A DNA stretch of 64,000 nt from the NCBI RefSeq assembly GCF_030272615.1, contig NC_081413.1:720083867-720147866 (forward strand). Direction: 5' to 3'. The notes under the pieces were generated by a model that worked only from the letters and a program-made list of their open reading frames with translations, was not told where the DNA came from and did no database searches. The position numbers were made by a program, and so were the translations under genes. Below are positions 1 through 11,788 of this stretch, piece after piece. Each line of letters starts with the position of its first letter. Within the stretch, counting starts at the first letter, position 1. The DNA is from Cryptomeria japonica (lineage: Eukaryota; Streptophyta; Pinopsida; Cupressales; Cupressaceae).

Positions 1-1240
1 AAAATCCTTTCCCTCCATATGGACTCAAGGGTTAAATGTGTGCTTTGTAGCTCAATTACTTCTCACTATATGAACACTTATGCAATCAAGTGTTATTACA
101 CTTATAGATTAGGGACCTTTTCAAGATACTCTTCATGCCCTTTGTGAGCTCCCCAACATAGATTTACACCAACACATATTTAAGACTTCAAGGGTTGAGA
201 AAAACTTCGACTCGTTAGCTCCATGATTTTTCATCTTTGATGAGAAATGATTATTGAAAGTATTGTATAATTTAATAGTTTTGTATTAGACTAATAGTTT
301 GGCATCATCTTCTTTACTTTTATTTTTATTTTTTGTTTGTTTTTTTTCCAAATGATCATTGCATGTTATTCTACTTATCTATCATTTCTTTTGTCTATTG
401 ATTTCAAAATTAGAGATCCTAATGAAATCCTTTATCATTATTACCTCATACCCTATCAAGACTCCCATGTTTTGGTAATAGCTTGCTTCCAAGTCTTCCT
501 TAGCTTCCTTTCAAGTTGTTGCTTCGTCTGGTCATATTTCTAAATCTCAAAAATGTTCATTCAAGATTCAAGCATTGCATCTACTTAGCAGTTACCAAAT
601 AATATTTGAAAGCATAAAAAAACAAGCATAGTCTATTTCTGCAATAACATTTTTGTTTCTCTTTGTTTTGTTTGTAGGTTGTCCTCGTGGTATTTGATTG
701 AATTCCATCAATTGTTCTTCATCAATCTTGTTTTTTCTCATCAAAATTGTGTTGCTTTAGTTCATATAAGAGTGTTTTTCCTTTTATATGAAATTCCTCC
801 TTTAATTCAAACTATTCATTTGGATTACATTATTGTTTGTCCTTTTCAAATTTGTAGTTCTTCAATCTTTATCTTTTTGTTTTGTAGAATTATTTTGAGT
901 GTTTCAATTATAGGATTTGAATTCAACTTACATCTCATATTGTTTGCTTATTTGTGCTCATTACAAGAGAGTTTTGACATGCTTTATTTTTATTTCTCAA
1001 TGTCTTGAGACAATTAATTGTAATAGTTGTCACTATTGCATGTTTTCATGTGCTTCCAAAATGTTTCCATTACATATCACAACTCTCATTTTCTGCTTTT
1101 TCATGTCATTAAGTGATCAAAATCCAAACTTCTTGCTCTCAAATAGCAAACATGTTTTATTTTGCTTGCTTGTTAATATGGCTAGTTTCTTTTCTTCTCG
1201 GGAAGTATATTCTAGTTATAAGCACATATTTAGCTTGCAT
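1..1240. other. AT-rich DNA, no gene seen
   Basis: T-rich sequence with many stops in every frame. The short open frames here have no recognisable domain and look like chance. I see no LTR end, terminal inverted repeat or tRNA. It is the left flank of the solo LTR beginning at 1241. Confidence 0.5.
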
Positions 1241-2538
1241 TGTAATGTCCCCTACTCAATTCCCCTGAAAAGAATACAAATAGTAGGTAAACTACGACGA
1301 GAATTACCTACTTAAAACCTCTATGAATTCCCTATAAAATATCCAACAAAAACAAATAAGATTGCTTTATTTATTTGCATATAGAATTGGAGTTGTTACA
1401 ATAATAATTTGTTGTAGATTAACGTTTTAGGAGTCATGACTAGGTTGCCCGGCCAACCCATGCTAAACCTTTCGGATCTTGTTAACATGGTGTGGGTCTT
1501 ATTCCCTTGATCACACTCTTACCCTTGTAGATTATTAATTAAGGAAAGGTAGGGGACGCATAGCAGAGTCCTCAATTTTACCAAACTAAGCCTAGGAGCG
1601 GAACTAAGCCCAGCCAACCCATGCTAAGCCTTCCAGATCTTGCTAACATGGTGTGGGTCTTATTCCCTTGATCACACTCTTACACTCTTACCCTTATGGA
1701 TGATTAATGAAGGAAAGGTTGGGGGAGCATGGTAGAATCTTCAGTTTTACCAAACTAAGCCCAGGAGCAGATCTAAGCCCTCCTAGCCTATTGCAGACTT
1801 TGTCATCAATAGGTGGTCTACTTAGTGGGTAAACCTTGACCCTCTTACCTATCTAAGCCCTCCTTTCAACCATATTTTAACAATATATTATATTGCATCA
1901 CATTGCCATTTCTTTATTTATTCATTCCATTTTTCATGACATTATTTGATTCCATTTGTAGAATGTATTAAAGATATGTAGCATTGTCCACTTATTGAAG
2001 TATTATCAATCCTGGATTACATCGTAATTATACGAAATGTTATGTTTGTTGTACCAGATATACAGAATGTAAATTCATTACAGTTATATACTGAATTATG
2101 ATGTGATTTATTTCCTTATTACTGATACGTGCCATCTGAATTATATTATGAGTTTCTGAAGTTCATTGACAGATTAATAATCTGGTGAAATTTGTATTTA
2201 TCCAGAATATACGTGATTGTTTATTATCCTTATTGTTTGATACGATATTTTAATCTCATTATATCCTTGTGTCAATATTCCTCTATTCTTAGAGTTCGAC
2301 AAAACATACCTAGCCGCCATGACTCTCTGCTGCAAGGGACGTAATCCCCCACTTGCCCGATAGATGAATAAGACTTGCCTTTAACTTGTTATGTTAATCA
2401 TAATCGGGTATTAATAAATATTTATTTCCTATTAAATATAAGATTTAATAAACGCAAGTAATTACATAAAGATGATTGAGAATTTAATAATGGAATTTAA
2501 TATTGGAATTAATAAGGAATTAATAATGGGACATGACA
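1241..2538 (+). mobile_element. Solo LTR (TGTAATGTCCCC family)
   Basis: The unit opens with TGTAATGTCCCC at 1241 and ends with GGGACATGACA at 2538, matching the ends of other LTRs in this window. The flanks TGCAT (1236-1240) and GGCAT (2539-2543) agree at 4 of 5 positions, as expected for an aged 5-bp target duplication. No PBS, polypurine tract (PPT) or coding region adjoins it, so I call it a solo LTR left by LTR-LTR recombination. It contains a 161-bp internal tandem duplication. A chance match of ends is possible, but the same end pair recurs at 15741, 31265, 46475 and 54634. Confidence 0.65.
1453..1780. repeat. Two-copy 161-bp tandem duplication inside the LTR
   Basis: The segment starting CCAACCCATGCTAA at 1453 recurs at 1614. 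Both copies share the run ACATGGTGTGGGTCTTATTC and the phrase TTTTACCAAACTAAGCC. The copies differ by scattered substitutions and a short CACTCTTA expansion in the second, so the duplication is not recent. Confidence 0.8.
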
Positions 2539-2763
2539 GGCATTCAAATCAATTACATTAACGAATGTTATTTTGGATCGCACTTTATCTTGTAGATCAA
2601 AGAACAAATCTACGATTGTGAGAATATCATTAGAAGCCCATTATTTTCACTCAATTAGTTAGTATAGCTTTATTTCTACATTTACTTTCTTTCAATTAGA
2701 GTGGAAATTTGAGACCTAGACCACTCTAAGCACGTTATTTCTTTTTTTCGTCTTTTTTCCCAT

Positions 2764-3455
2764 TTTGTCCTCAACTTAGTCCTTAAGTAGGCTTAGACTA
2801 CAGCCTATTTCAAGTTAAAACATCTTCAAGTGTTGGTTTTGACTCCAAAAGATAAAGAGAGTATTTTGAATTAAGTGTTGTCTTTGAAGCAAGACCAACC
2901 CCACGGGATGAAGAGAATATTTTGAGTTGAGTAACTTAGCTCCCTAACACTCATTATAACAAATTTGACCTTTCACTATAAGTTAGCTCTTAAATGTCAA
3001 CTTTAAGGGAGTTGAAATCTATTGAGAATGTCGAAAGAAAAAGGATAGGCAACGACAACATCAAGAATCGATCAATCGACCATGGCAATAAATCCATCTT
3101 TGTCATGTAATAACCCCCTCAACTTGGTCTTTAAGTAGGCCTTGGGCTATACACAATTTCAAGTTAAATCTTCAAACATTGATTTTAAGACAAGATCAAT
3201 GCTACATGACCAAGCTAATCTCTAGAGAAGTAATTATGCACGCAAACACCCATTAAAATGACATCGATATTTAGTTCTATAAGTTACCCCTTGAATCTAC
3301 TCCTTTCATCTCCTCAACCCATAGCTCAATGCCTTGGATGTCAAATTTTGAGAAGTTAACTCTATTGAGAATTTAGTGAGAAAGAAGATAGACAAAGACA
3401 AAAGCAACAATTAAGCATAAAAATAAATCCCTCTTTGTCATGTAATATTTGTATT
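2764..3455. repeat. Diverged ~345-bp tandem duplication
   Basis: Two blocks share the same order of phrases. Each begins with a CCTCAACTTRGTCYTTAAGTAGG phrase (about 2768 and 3118), continues with TTTCAAGTTAAA and a TCTATTGAGAAT phrase, and ends with TTTGTCATGTAATA (about 3100 and 3445). Divergence is heavy. No coding frame is present; it may be decayed LTR sequence. Confidence 0.6.
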
Positions 3456-3496
3456 TTATTATTATTATTATTTTAATGTTTTTTTTTTGGATGAGG

Positions 3497-3574
3497 CTCC
3501 CCCACAATAATATAGTCTTAGCCCAACCTTAGAGTCTCCCCCACAATAATATAGTCTTAGCCCAACCTCAGGTT
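3497..3574. repeat. 39-bp tandem repeat
   Basis: CTCCCCCACAATAATATAG followed by TCTTAGCCCAACCT occurs at 3497 and again at 3536. A weaker third version lies near 3690. Non-coding and purely descriptive. Confidence 0.8.
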
Positions 3575-3599
3575 GTAGTGTATGCTTGTATGCTTGGAG

Positions 3600-4778
3600 G
3601 ATGTGCCATTTTCCATGTATCCAAAAAAAACATTGGTCATTATTCAAATCTTATAGATACACCCCAAAAAAAAACATAATCAATCTTGAGATGAGTCTAC
3701 CCTACAATAATATAGTCTAGCTACTCAATTTATGAGAGAAAAAAAAACTCCTAGATTTTTTTATTTTTTTTAAATTTTTTTAACATAAAGGAGTAAAAAT
3801 TTATTAAAACAAGAAGAAGTACAAAGCAAGGGCATTAATCTACCAATAACAATAATGCAAAATACTTAGCCAATTCAAACAAGTATAACCTATGTTGAAA
3901 ATAATCTACTTCCAAAACAAAGAATTGATATGATTAACTTTGAATTTCTCACAAAATTCAAGTGGAATAAAAAGATTATCCTAAATTTCTTGAAAATAAT
4001 AATAATTGCTTCAAGCTTTAAAAGATGTTGCTCACACTTAAATATGGTCCCCAAGAGATTTTAAAATAGATCCTTCATATCCAAGAACATTCAATGTCAA
4101 CTAGCTTAAAGATTACCATACTCCTTGTTTGAATGGTCACTCACCTCCAAATTACTTTGACTAGGATCAAGCCCTAGAAGTAGAATCGGCTCATGGTACA
4201 CACAATTATCGAGCAATACACCAAATAAAATGTCAAGAATACCTTTGACTTGTTTTCAAGGTTGTTGAGGCCAATCAAATTCTAATGCAAAGGAAGGATG
4301 CCCCATTGAAGAGTTTTGAATGAAGTGCACTCACTTTCAACCATCATCAAATGAGATAGGAGTGATCTAGGCACATTAGACATTGTTAGTCCATGACAAT
4401 TGATAGTTCACAAGTGAACTATTTACATGTTTTTATTTATGTTATTTCCATTTAGGTAGATTGCAATATTTTCCATCCCCTACCAAATTCTTTAAAAATA
4501 TTATGCTAAGTGGTCCGTTTCCCCTATAATTTTACAGGATATATGAATAAGAAGTATCATTAGTGTAATGACAAATCAGGTCATCTTATTAGTGTCATTA
4601 CAATGCATGGATGTGACAGGAATCATCATGAGATGACTATAAACAAATCCAAATCAAATTTGACAAAGACAACCAAAATTTCGAAGGAACAAAACTTATG
4701 GAATACCAATAAAGATGATGATTGGGCTCAAGTCATCAAGGATAGTCAATAATGAAATGAATCTACCCCTCTCTAGTT
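3600..4778. other. Non-coding AT-rich interval
   Basis: About 1.2 kb with A-runs and T-runs, no long open frame, no recognisable protein similarity and no clear repeat ends. I see no gene here. Confidence 0.5.
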
Positions 4779-4794
4779 AGGAATGTTGAGACAT

Positions 4795-4865
4795 GGGCCA
4801 GCTAGGACTCGAACCTAGGACCTTCCATACGCTGCTGGAGTGCTCTATCACTCAGCTACTGGCCC
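4795..4865 (-). other. tRNA-like segment with pol III A and B boxes (in 3' LTR)
   Basis: The 71-nt minus-strand segment folds as a cloverleaf. It has a perfect 7-bp acceptor stem (GGGCCAG with CTGGCCC), a D arm, an anticodon stem with an 8-nt loop (one too many for a working tRNA), and a perfect T arm (CTAGG and CCTAG around TTCGAGT). TAGCTGAGTGATAGAGCA fits the A box and GGTTCGAGTCC matches the B-box consensus exactly. I read it as a tRNA-derived part of the LTR, possibly a pol III promoter, and not a functional tRNA gene. Confidence 0.75.
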
Positions 4866-4993
4866 CTCTTGGACCAGACCATCGTCGGTCCGGGTGTGGC
4901 TTATTTCTAACACCAACATCCCCCCTTAAGCCACACCTCTCGTGTGCTTGGGGCTCCTAGCTTGGACCTGGCTCTGATACCATGTTGAGACAT

Positions 4994-5064
4994 GGAACAG
5001 CTAGGACTCAAACCTAGGACCTTCCATACGCTGCTGGAGTGCTCTAACACTGAGCTACTAGCCC
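4994..5064 (-). other. tRNA-like segment, second copy (in 5' LTR)
   Basis: Counterpart of the segment at 4795-4865. The A-box region here is TAGCTCAGTGTTAGAGCA, closer to consensus than the other copy, and restores a 4-bp D stem. The B box is GGTTTGAGTCC (one change) and the outer acceptor stem is damaged. The two copies together suggest the ancestral LTR had an intact cloverleaf. Confidence 0.65.
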
Positions 5065-5122
5065 CTCTTGGACCAGTCCATTGTCGGTCCGGGTGTGGCT
5101 TATTTCCAACACCAAGAAGGAA

Positions 5123-5971
5123 ATTGAGCATTTGTTACTAGAAATCAGTTGGTCGCAGCTTTTAATAAAACTTTGACTAGTTGTAATGGTCAACATGTAT
5201 CTAACAAGCGTTTTCTATCTAAGAAGCAGAAAAATTAATTCATTTCATCTTGACGATAAATCCCCTGGATGCTTCGAAACTAAAACAGTGCGAGACACGC
5301 AATGGATTTCAAAGAATAGATGTTGTTCAATTAATCAAGGAGACAAAGCTTCTTTAAATAGAGTTACAAAGACGATGTTTCTGAAAGAAAAAATCGTTAA
5401 CTAGAGGCGAAATTAGAAACAACTTAAATGACCATTAATAACACAAAGAGAAAGATATTATTCTAATAGAAACATTAAGGTGCAGAAATATTACCATAGT
5501 TTTTACTGTGATATGATTGTCTCACTATTATGGGCAATGGAAGTGTTAAATAATTCAATTAAAATTCTAATTAAAAATGCCTTTCAAGACTTAAACACAA
5601 ATGTATGATTGGGTCACTTTAAGGTAGTTCAATATCAATGAGAACTAATGTAAAACACAGTGAAAAGTGATCTTTATAAATCATTGCATGCTCCAAAAGC
5701 TTTGCCAATAAAGAAAAAAGACTGCAATAACTTCTCTGGCTCTCATGTCTCCACAAATGTCAAATCCCACGGAAATTGAAATCATAAGCACTAGTCTCAT
5801 ACTCAAGTTATACACAAAAAATACAATGAGGAGGAATTGTAGATTAGAAAATAGGGGTTGCCCACTCTAAGATACATACATATATGTACATGTACAATAT
5901 TTAGTGCTGCTACAATTCTTCCAAGACACTTTGTTTCAACTTGTGTATCCTCGAGTTCACCTGGACTATCT
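5123..5971. other. Non-coding interval
   Basis: Low-GC sequence between two LTR elements. Short open frames lack any recognised domain, and I see no repeat boundary. Confidence 0.45.
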
Positions 5972-6988
5972 TGTCAGAAAATATGCTCCAACGTAACTGT
6001 AAGTAGTTTGAACAGATGTCAATAAGGAACTGTAGACCTGTCTCTAAGTTCCAATTCACTGTCAACAATCTACAGTTAGCTATCATATTTGTTAGCATAA
6101 TTATAGGATCTTGTTGAAGTCAATGTATCTACATATGTAATCTCTTTAATCAATTCAATAAGTCAGTCTCTGTTCTTTCTGATGTTTAATTTTTCTGATT
6201 TGGCATCAAAGCAAGAAGAATTTTAGGAAGAGTTGAAAAAAGGATGAGAAAGAGAATGTCAAGTAAGAGTGAGATCATTGAAGAACCACCAAATATTGAT
6301 AGTGATGATGACTTCATTGAAGATGAAGAATTTGTCCTATTTTGAAGAGGCCAATACTTTGGAGATAGGGAGGGATGCAGCATACGATAGTTAGATCCTC
6401 AATAGTCTGAGGTGCATGTGGATTAGAGAAACTATGCCTCATTGAGGTTATGAGACATACATGTCAGGATTGATGTCTAATAGTTCAAAAGGGAGATCTG
6501 AAATTTGGAAGTTTAGCATCATACCTTTACGAGGGTGATGAGACACTTAATATGCAAATGGTGTCCAATGATGTTGGCAACTTGGATTACAGCTATGCCA
6601 CTATACCTGTAATATAAGGAGCAACATGAATAAATCTTACTGGTCCGAGAAATGTTTTCAGAAAACAACTTCTGCATAATGTATTTCCTATTGTTTTATG
6701 TTGTTGGTCAATTTAATGTTGTTGCATTAAAAGTGGGTGTTGTAATATGTGCTCCAACATAACTGTTAGTAGTTTGAATAGGTGTCAATAATTAACTGTA
6801 GACCTGTCTATAAGTTCCAGTTTGCTGTCAACAACCTACAGTTAGCTGTCATATTTGCTAGCATAATTATAGGATCTTGTTGAAGTCAGTTGTATCTATA
6901 TATATGTAATCTCTTTGATGAATAATGCAATGACTCTTTTGACTGTTCCATTTTCTGTGTGCTGTCTGCTGTTTAATTTTTCTGATTC
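5972..6988 (+). mobile_element. Small non-autonomous LTR retrotransposon (~1.0 kb)
   Basis: Two related segments of about 230-250 bp, 5972-6200 and about 6741-6988, share GCTCCAAC, CTGTAGACCTGTCT and AATTATAGGATCTTGTTGAA and end GTTTAATTTTTCTGATT. Directly after the first is TGGCATCAAAGC, a two-mismatch version of the plant PBS TGGTATCAGAGC (6201). The second is preceded by AAAAGTGGGTGT, a plausible PPT, and starts TGTAATATGTGC. The flanks share ATCT(T), so the target duplication is weak. The 540-bp internal region holds only a short acidic peptide frame near 6244-6345 that may be gag residue. The element cannot be autonomous. Confidence 0.75.
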
Positions 6989-6996
6989 ATCTTAAC

Positions 6997-7455
6997 CTAA
7001 GTTACCGAGTTCTTCCCTGCAGACCTGAGTTCTGGTCCTGGTTCGGCCTGGGTATTGGTTCTGGTCCTGGTACGTCCCTGGGTTCGCCCAGGATACTGCC
7101 CAGGCTTAGGATTGTGATTTTAAGTTTGTAACATATGAACATTACATCATAACACACAATTCACAATAAATTGAACACCAAGCAATAGACATCATTAATG
7201 AAAGTAAATAACAGCTATTTATGGCTGCAGATGAATGATTTTATTAGTTTAGAACTTTAGATTTGTTCATATATCTGGTCTTGGTATAAAAAATTATAAT
7301 TCACATTGAAGTGTTTATTAGAGCAGATAAAACATATTAGTTGCATATATATATATATATGATGTTATATGTTTTTTGCATTAATGAACCCAAACCCTAA
7401 AAAAAATTTAGCCGAACTGGCAAACCAGATCCTTGAACCCGAACCGGCAACTTAG
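6997..7455. mobile_element. 459-bp non-autonomous hAT element (MITE-like)
   Basis: Inverted ends: CTAAGTTACCGAGTTC at 6997 and, read from the other side, CTAAGTTGCCGGTTCGGG ending at 7455. It is flanked by a perfect 8-bp duplication, ATCTTAAC, at 6989-6996 and 7456-7463. An 8-bp duplication is the mark of the hAT superfamily. The interior repeats GGTCCTGG and GGTTCG motifs near the left end and their complements near the right, a common subterminal pattern. No coding capacity. It lies immediately beside the 3' LTR of the preceding element. Confidence 0.9.
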
Positions 7456-7463
7456 ATCTTAAC

Positions 7464-9888
7464 ATGTAAAATAAATCTTTATATGTCAAGTGAATGTTTT
7501 ATAGCCCCAACTCTATCCCAGCCTATTTACAACTCTGCTTAACACCATAACTTGTACTTGGCCAATGTTTATTGGGTGAAACTTAAACTATGCTTTACAA
7601 CTGCTTCAACTCTTGCTTTCTTCTTCCTTTACTAAGGCCTGATGGTTGTCCTAACTTAATCAAGTAGACCAGTTAGCTATCTAGCACATGAAGGAAACCA
7701 TAGTACATAATGGATAGAACATTTCTTTCTGAAACATCTGACACAAGCCCGATTCCTTAAACTTTTCTTTTGAATGGCTTATATTGATCAAGGGACTATA
7801 GGGTACAAAGCCTTAGATCCAGAAGAAACCTGAAGAACTATAGAACATTCCATACCAAAATCCAATGGCACAGCGCCTGATTCTCAAAATATCATTAATG
7901 CCTTTATCTAACCCATCTCAAAAGACTAATAATTATTAGTTAGAAATTTCGAAGCCACAAGCATGTTATTGAGAGGGAGTCATCACTATTGTCCCCCATG
8001 ACCCATTTGATTCCTAATTTCCCCTGGACTTTCTACAAAATAAATGCAAATTTAAAACATAGGTTGCTGCTAGTATGTGAACACTGAATATGAACTTCAA
8101 ATGGCGGTGAACCAAAATTTATATTAGAGGTGAAATTATTTTGTTATGGTGATTTTGATGAAATTTAGCACAAACAACACCTGCAGAAAACAAATAATTT
8201 AAATTATAACACATCATAGCAAAATAAATTCACCCTAGAACCCCTGATGTGTGTTGTTGCAGTTGGCAAAGACAGTCAGTTTGAGGATAGGACCGGCGAT
8301 GATATTTGATCAGCCAGTAGTGACATAGAATTCACCACCATGACAATGCCATAGCCAACAATTTGTTGTGCAGGGCCATCAGGGATGGTCCTGTCACTGT
8401 ACTGACAATTCTTCCTTCAAGCTTGAAGTTGGCTAAATTCTAGGTTGACTGTAGTGTATTGATTTCCTTCTTATCCTATATGGCTCATCATTTTTCTGGT
8501 GGATTCTCAGTTAAACAATGTGCTGATGAGACTAATAAAAGTATTCAACTGAACCAGAACACATAAAAGTGACACTCATGGGAAGACAAATTAACAAGCA
8601 GAAATAAGTGATTAAGGAGAACCCTAAATATTTAACAATATTATGAGAACTTCAGTAAGTGGAAATAACACAAAATTATGGTGATTGCAATAATGATTTG
8701 AGAGAGCTTGTCAATAATTTTTTATTTGTAAATTAACTTTAATTATTAAAATTTGAAAGGTATTTGAAAGTGAAATATACAATCAACACAGTTCTTTTTT
8801 ATGTTCAACAAATTATAGCAAACAAAAAACTATGAATTTGGCAAGACGAGGACTAACAACACCATCAGGGTTTGCAACAAACAACTTGTAAAATTAAAGT
8901 TTCATGGAAGATACATGCGTGCCTATGGATTTTACATGGAAAGTTTCTTTCCCTTGAGCATGAAACAGGAAGTAGAGGGATAGCAACCAAAGCCAAAAGA
9001 TATTATGAAAAGGGCATGATAATAGCAACAGTGGATATTTGAACAGTAGTCGATGCATTGGCAATCCAACATTTCTTTGGAAGCATCCTCCAGCCAAAGC
9101 AAAAAATACAATGCTGTCAATCTCCCTTTCCTTCTCATTTCATATCCCCATAATCATATACATTAGAATACAACCCTTGCTGGGAACATAGATAGTTATG
9201 CCGTTATTCTTTTCCGAGTCTGACACCCCTTCAAGATATTTTCCATCCATTTTATTTGCCATTTACAAATCCTGTCTTGAAAGGCAGTGTATTCACGGAC
9301 TAGATAGCAATGTCTGTGGTAATACAAATGGACCATTCTTATTTTGTGAAGAACACTACACCCAGTAACTATCTAAAATAATAAAGTAATAAAAAAAGAG
9401 TAGGACCACTAATCTGGCAGAATAAGCCCAGAAAGCACCCAATAAAAATGAAGTATATAAACTTGGGTATGAACATCTTTTTAGAGGATACTTCTTTAAA
9501 CACATCCTTGAGTCCATGGGGTTGAGCTCAATCAGTTGAGGCATTGATTTCTCATTGTGGATGCCCTAGTTCAAATGCCTGAAGGAACTAATATTGAATG
9601 CTAAGTTGTGACTCTCAGTCTTCCTTTGTTGGCTTCTAGTGTGGCAGTGACATCTAAGGTGGGCTTCTCAAGCAAATGTTTGTAAACAATGTGTGGTTGG
9701 ACTCTCAAAATTCCAAAACAGCACAAAGAAATGTGGTCTTAAGGTCACAATTTGATGAATTCTCGCTAAGAGTGCAGAAAACATACTCAAGGAAAGTAAC
9801 AAAGTTAAGTTTTAGAAGGAATTTTTTTTTTTTTTTTGTTAATTATTATTGATTTTTTATTTTCTATTATTCAAATTTTTCATTTCAA
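7464..9888. other. Non-coding interval, 2.4 kb
   Basis: No convincing gene. Minus-strand open frames at 8894-9138 have no domain I recognise. A (T)n run lies near 9822-9838. The right end may be intron-like flank of a hAT relic whose coding remnant appears after 15385; that is inference. Confidence 0.4.
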
Positions 9889-10401
9889 TTTTTTAGCCAT
9901 GTTCCACAGGGACACATCCCCGGCCCTCAAACCCCCATCCCCATCCCCAATGGCATTTCACGTACGGAGAAATGGTAGAGGATGTCCCCTAGCCATCCCA
10001 AAATATCTTCAAATCTTCAAAGTGTTCCCAAAACATGTTGCAGAAATAGGAAATGCTGGGGGGATGTCTGGCCATCCCCGAGACTGTCGAAATCTGATAA
10101 ACAGCCAGGCATCCCCAATGGCAAGGCAAATTTTTATAATGTTTAAAAATGAAAATCATTCATAACATTAAAACAAGACGGTTAAATTTATCATGACGGC
10201 AGCAATAAATATATCGTGATAGCAGTATAACAGCTATAAATTAATCATGACAGTAGTGACAGAAGCAACAGTGGTATAATAGCAATAAATATATCATGAT
10301 TCAAATTTCATTTCTTATGCTATAAGTTATATAACAGTTAACACTAATAGCAAAAATTTGGATTTCTGATTTCAACGTTTAAAAAAGTCAGAAACTTACA
10401 A

Positions 10402-10945
10402 ATATTTTGATATGGTATTAGAGTCAGTTATTATTATCAATTGCAGAAGAGATTAAAGGTGCATTGGCCATGGTCTGGTATAATGTGGTATTGTGAGAGA
10501 AATAAAGACAAACGATTTCTTTTTGGAATGTGGTTGCCGTGCAGGAATTCACAGACATCATTTAGCATCATTTTAACAGTGTCATGTTATATTGCAACTG
10601 TTATACTTTTTGTCCATTAACTTGTAAAAATCTGAGTCTCTCTCTTTATATATAGTATATATATTATAATGTTCAAATAAGTCTCAAACTTCAAATAATT
10701 TGATATGGTATTGGAGTCAGTTATTATTGTCCATTGCAAAAGAGATTAAAGATACATTATTGTCTGGTCTGGTATAATGAAGTACTGTGAGATGAGTACA
10801 AACAAACAATTTCTTTTTGAAATTAGGTTGGCATGCAGGATTTTGCAGACATCATTGGGCATCATTTTAACAGTGTAATGTTATCTTGCTACCATTATAC
10901 CTTTTTCCATTAACATGTAAAAATTGAGTATCTCTCTTTTTCTCT
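10402..10945. repeat. Two-copy 294-bp tandem duplication
   Basis: TTTGATATGGTATTAGAGTC near 10408 recurs as TTTGATATGGTATTGGAGTC near 10702. Both copies continue in parallel through CAGTTATTATT, GGTCTGGTATAATG, CAATTTCTTTTTG-like text, GACATCATT and CATCATTTTAACAGTGT. The sequence resembling TGGTATCAGAG in each copy looks like a retroelement PBS, but no LTR precedes it. Confidence 0.8.
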
Positions 10946-10994
10946 CCAATACCCAAAAATGGCCCTTTGACTACCATTCCTAAAAAGTGTCCCC

Positions 10995-11687
10995 TTTTGA
11001 AGAATAGCGTCAGTCAGAATCTGATCAGACTGAGTAGTCTAAGTTGTCTAATTGGCCTAATCGGCCTTAGACAGCTTAGTTGACCAATTAATTATATATC
11101 CTTATGTCAAAATAATAATTATATACATATCGACTTATATATGATTCAATCTATACTATGATTAATATGTTTATGAATCGATTAATTTAAGAATCGATTC
11201 TATGTTATGATTAGCTTATGAATCGATTAATATATAAACCGATTTGATGTTAAATCGTATTATCTAAACTTGCTGTTAGACATGTTTTTGTCTAATCAAT
11301 CTTGGAGAGTCGTGATAGTTAGGGAGAGACGTGATGGCTGAGGAAGTCGTGTTGGTTTAATTAGATATCATCCTACGTATATCTATTCAATTTCTCCCTC
11401 CACTTTGAGATTGATAAGGATAGCAGATAGAAAGATAACATTTCAGTTTCACCGTTCTTCATATTCGAATTATTCAGCATCTACAGCAGATCGTGTCTTC
11501 TATCTTTGTCTTCTAAATCATCAATCAAATAAAAGTCCTCTTTTGTGCTGTGATTCATCTGTGTATCTGTAAATCATCAATAAGGCAGATTGAATACATA
11601 GTTTGAACTGTATACTACATCCTAAGAGGTGAAACTAAATTATTGGCAAATAATTTTGAAATATAATCTGATCACCAAAATTCAACA
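10995..11687 (+). repeat. 5' LTR of the Copia element
   Basis: 693 bp, ending TTCAACA directly before the PBS. Its first bases are TTTTGAAGAA where the 3' copy has TGTTGAAGAA, so the terminal TG has mutated. Confidence 0.93.
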
Positions 11688-11788
11688 TGGTATCAGAGCA
11701 GAGTTGAGCAAAGATCAGATCAGATTGATATAAGCAAGATTATCTTCTATTATTGTCTTCAAGTTCATCTATTTCTATCAACGTCAAG

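Larger units (their letters stand above)
4784..5117 (-). mobile_element. 334-bp miniature LTR retrotransposon (SMART/TRIM-like)
   Basis: Read on the minus strand, a 135-bp LTR (5117-4983) begins TCTTGGTGTTGG (one base off TGTTGG) and ends CATGTCTCAACA. It is followed at once by TGGTATCAGAGCC, the usual plant initiator-Met tRNA primer site, at about 4982-4970. A 64-bp internal region ends in the polypurine run TTAAGGGGGGA at about 4928-4919. A second 135-bp LTR (4918-4784) follows. The flanks AGGAA (4779-4783 and 5118-5122) match perfectly as a target duplication. The element codes for nothing, so any movement needed proteins from another element. Size and plan resemble plant SMART/TRIM elements; the family assignment is inference. 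Each LTR carries a tRNA-like segment, listed separately. Confidence 0.92.

Noticed and set aside
4795..5064. Two functional tRNA genes
   Set aside because: The cloverleaf is tRNA-like, but both copies lie in LTRs, have an 8-nt anticodon loop, and one lacks acceptor pairing; better read as tRNA-derived LTR sequence.
4784..5117. Direct repeats with A/B-box text as a CRISPR-like or SINE array
   Set aside because: PBS, PPT and 5-bp target duplication show an LTR element with two LTRs; there is no poly-A or SINE tail and no spacer array.
8894..9138. Two overlapping minus-strand frames as possible exons
   Set aside because: No splice signals I trust, no recognised domain, and the text differs between the two frames without one looking protein-like.
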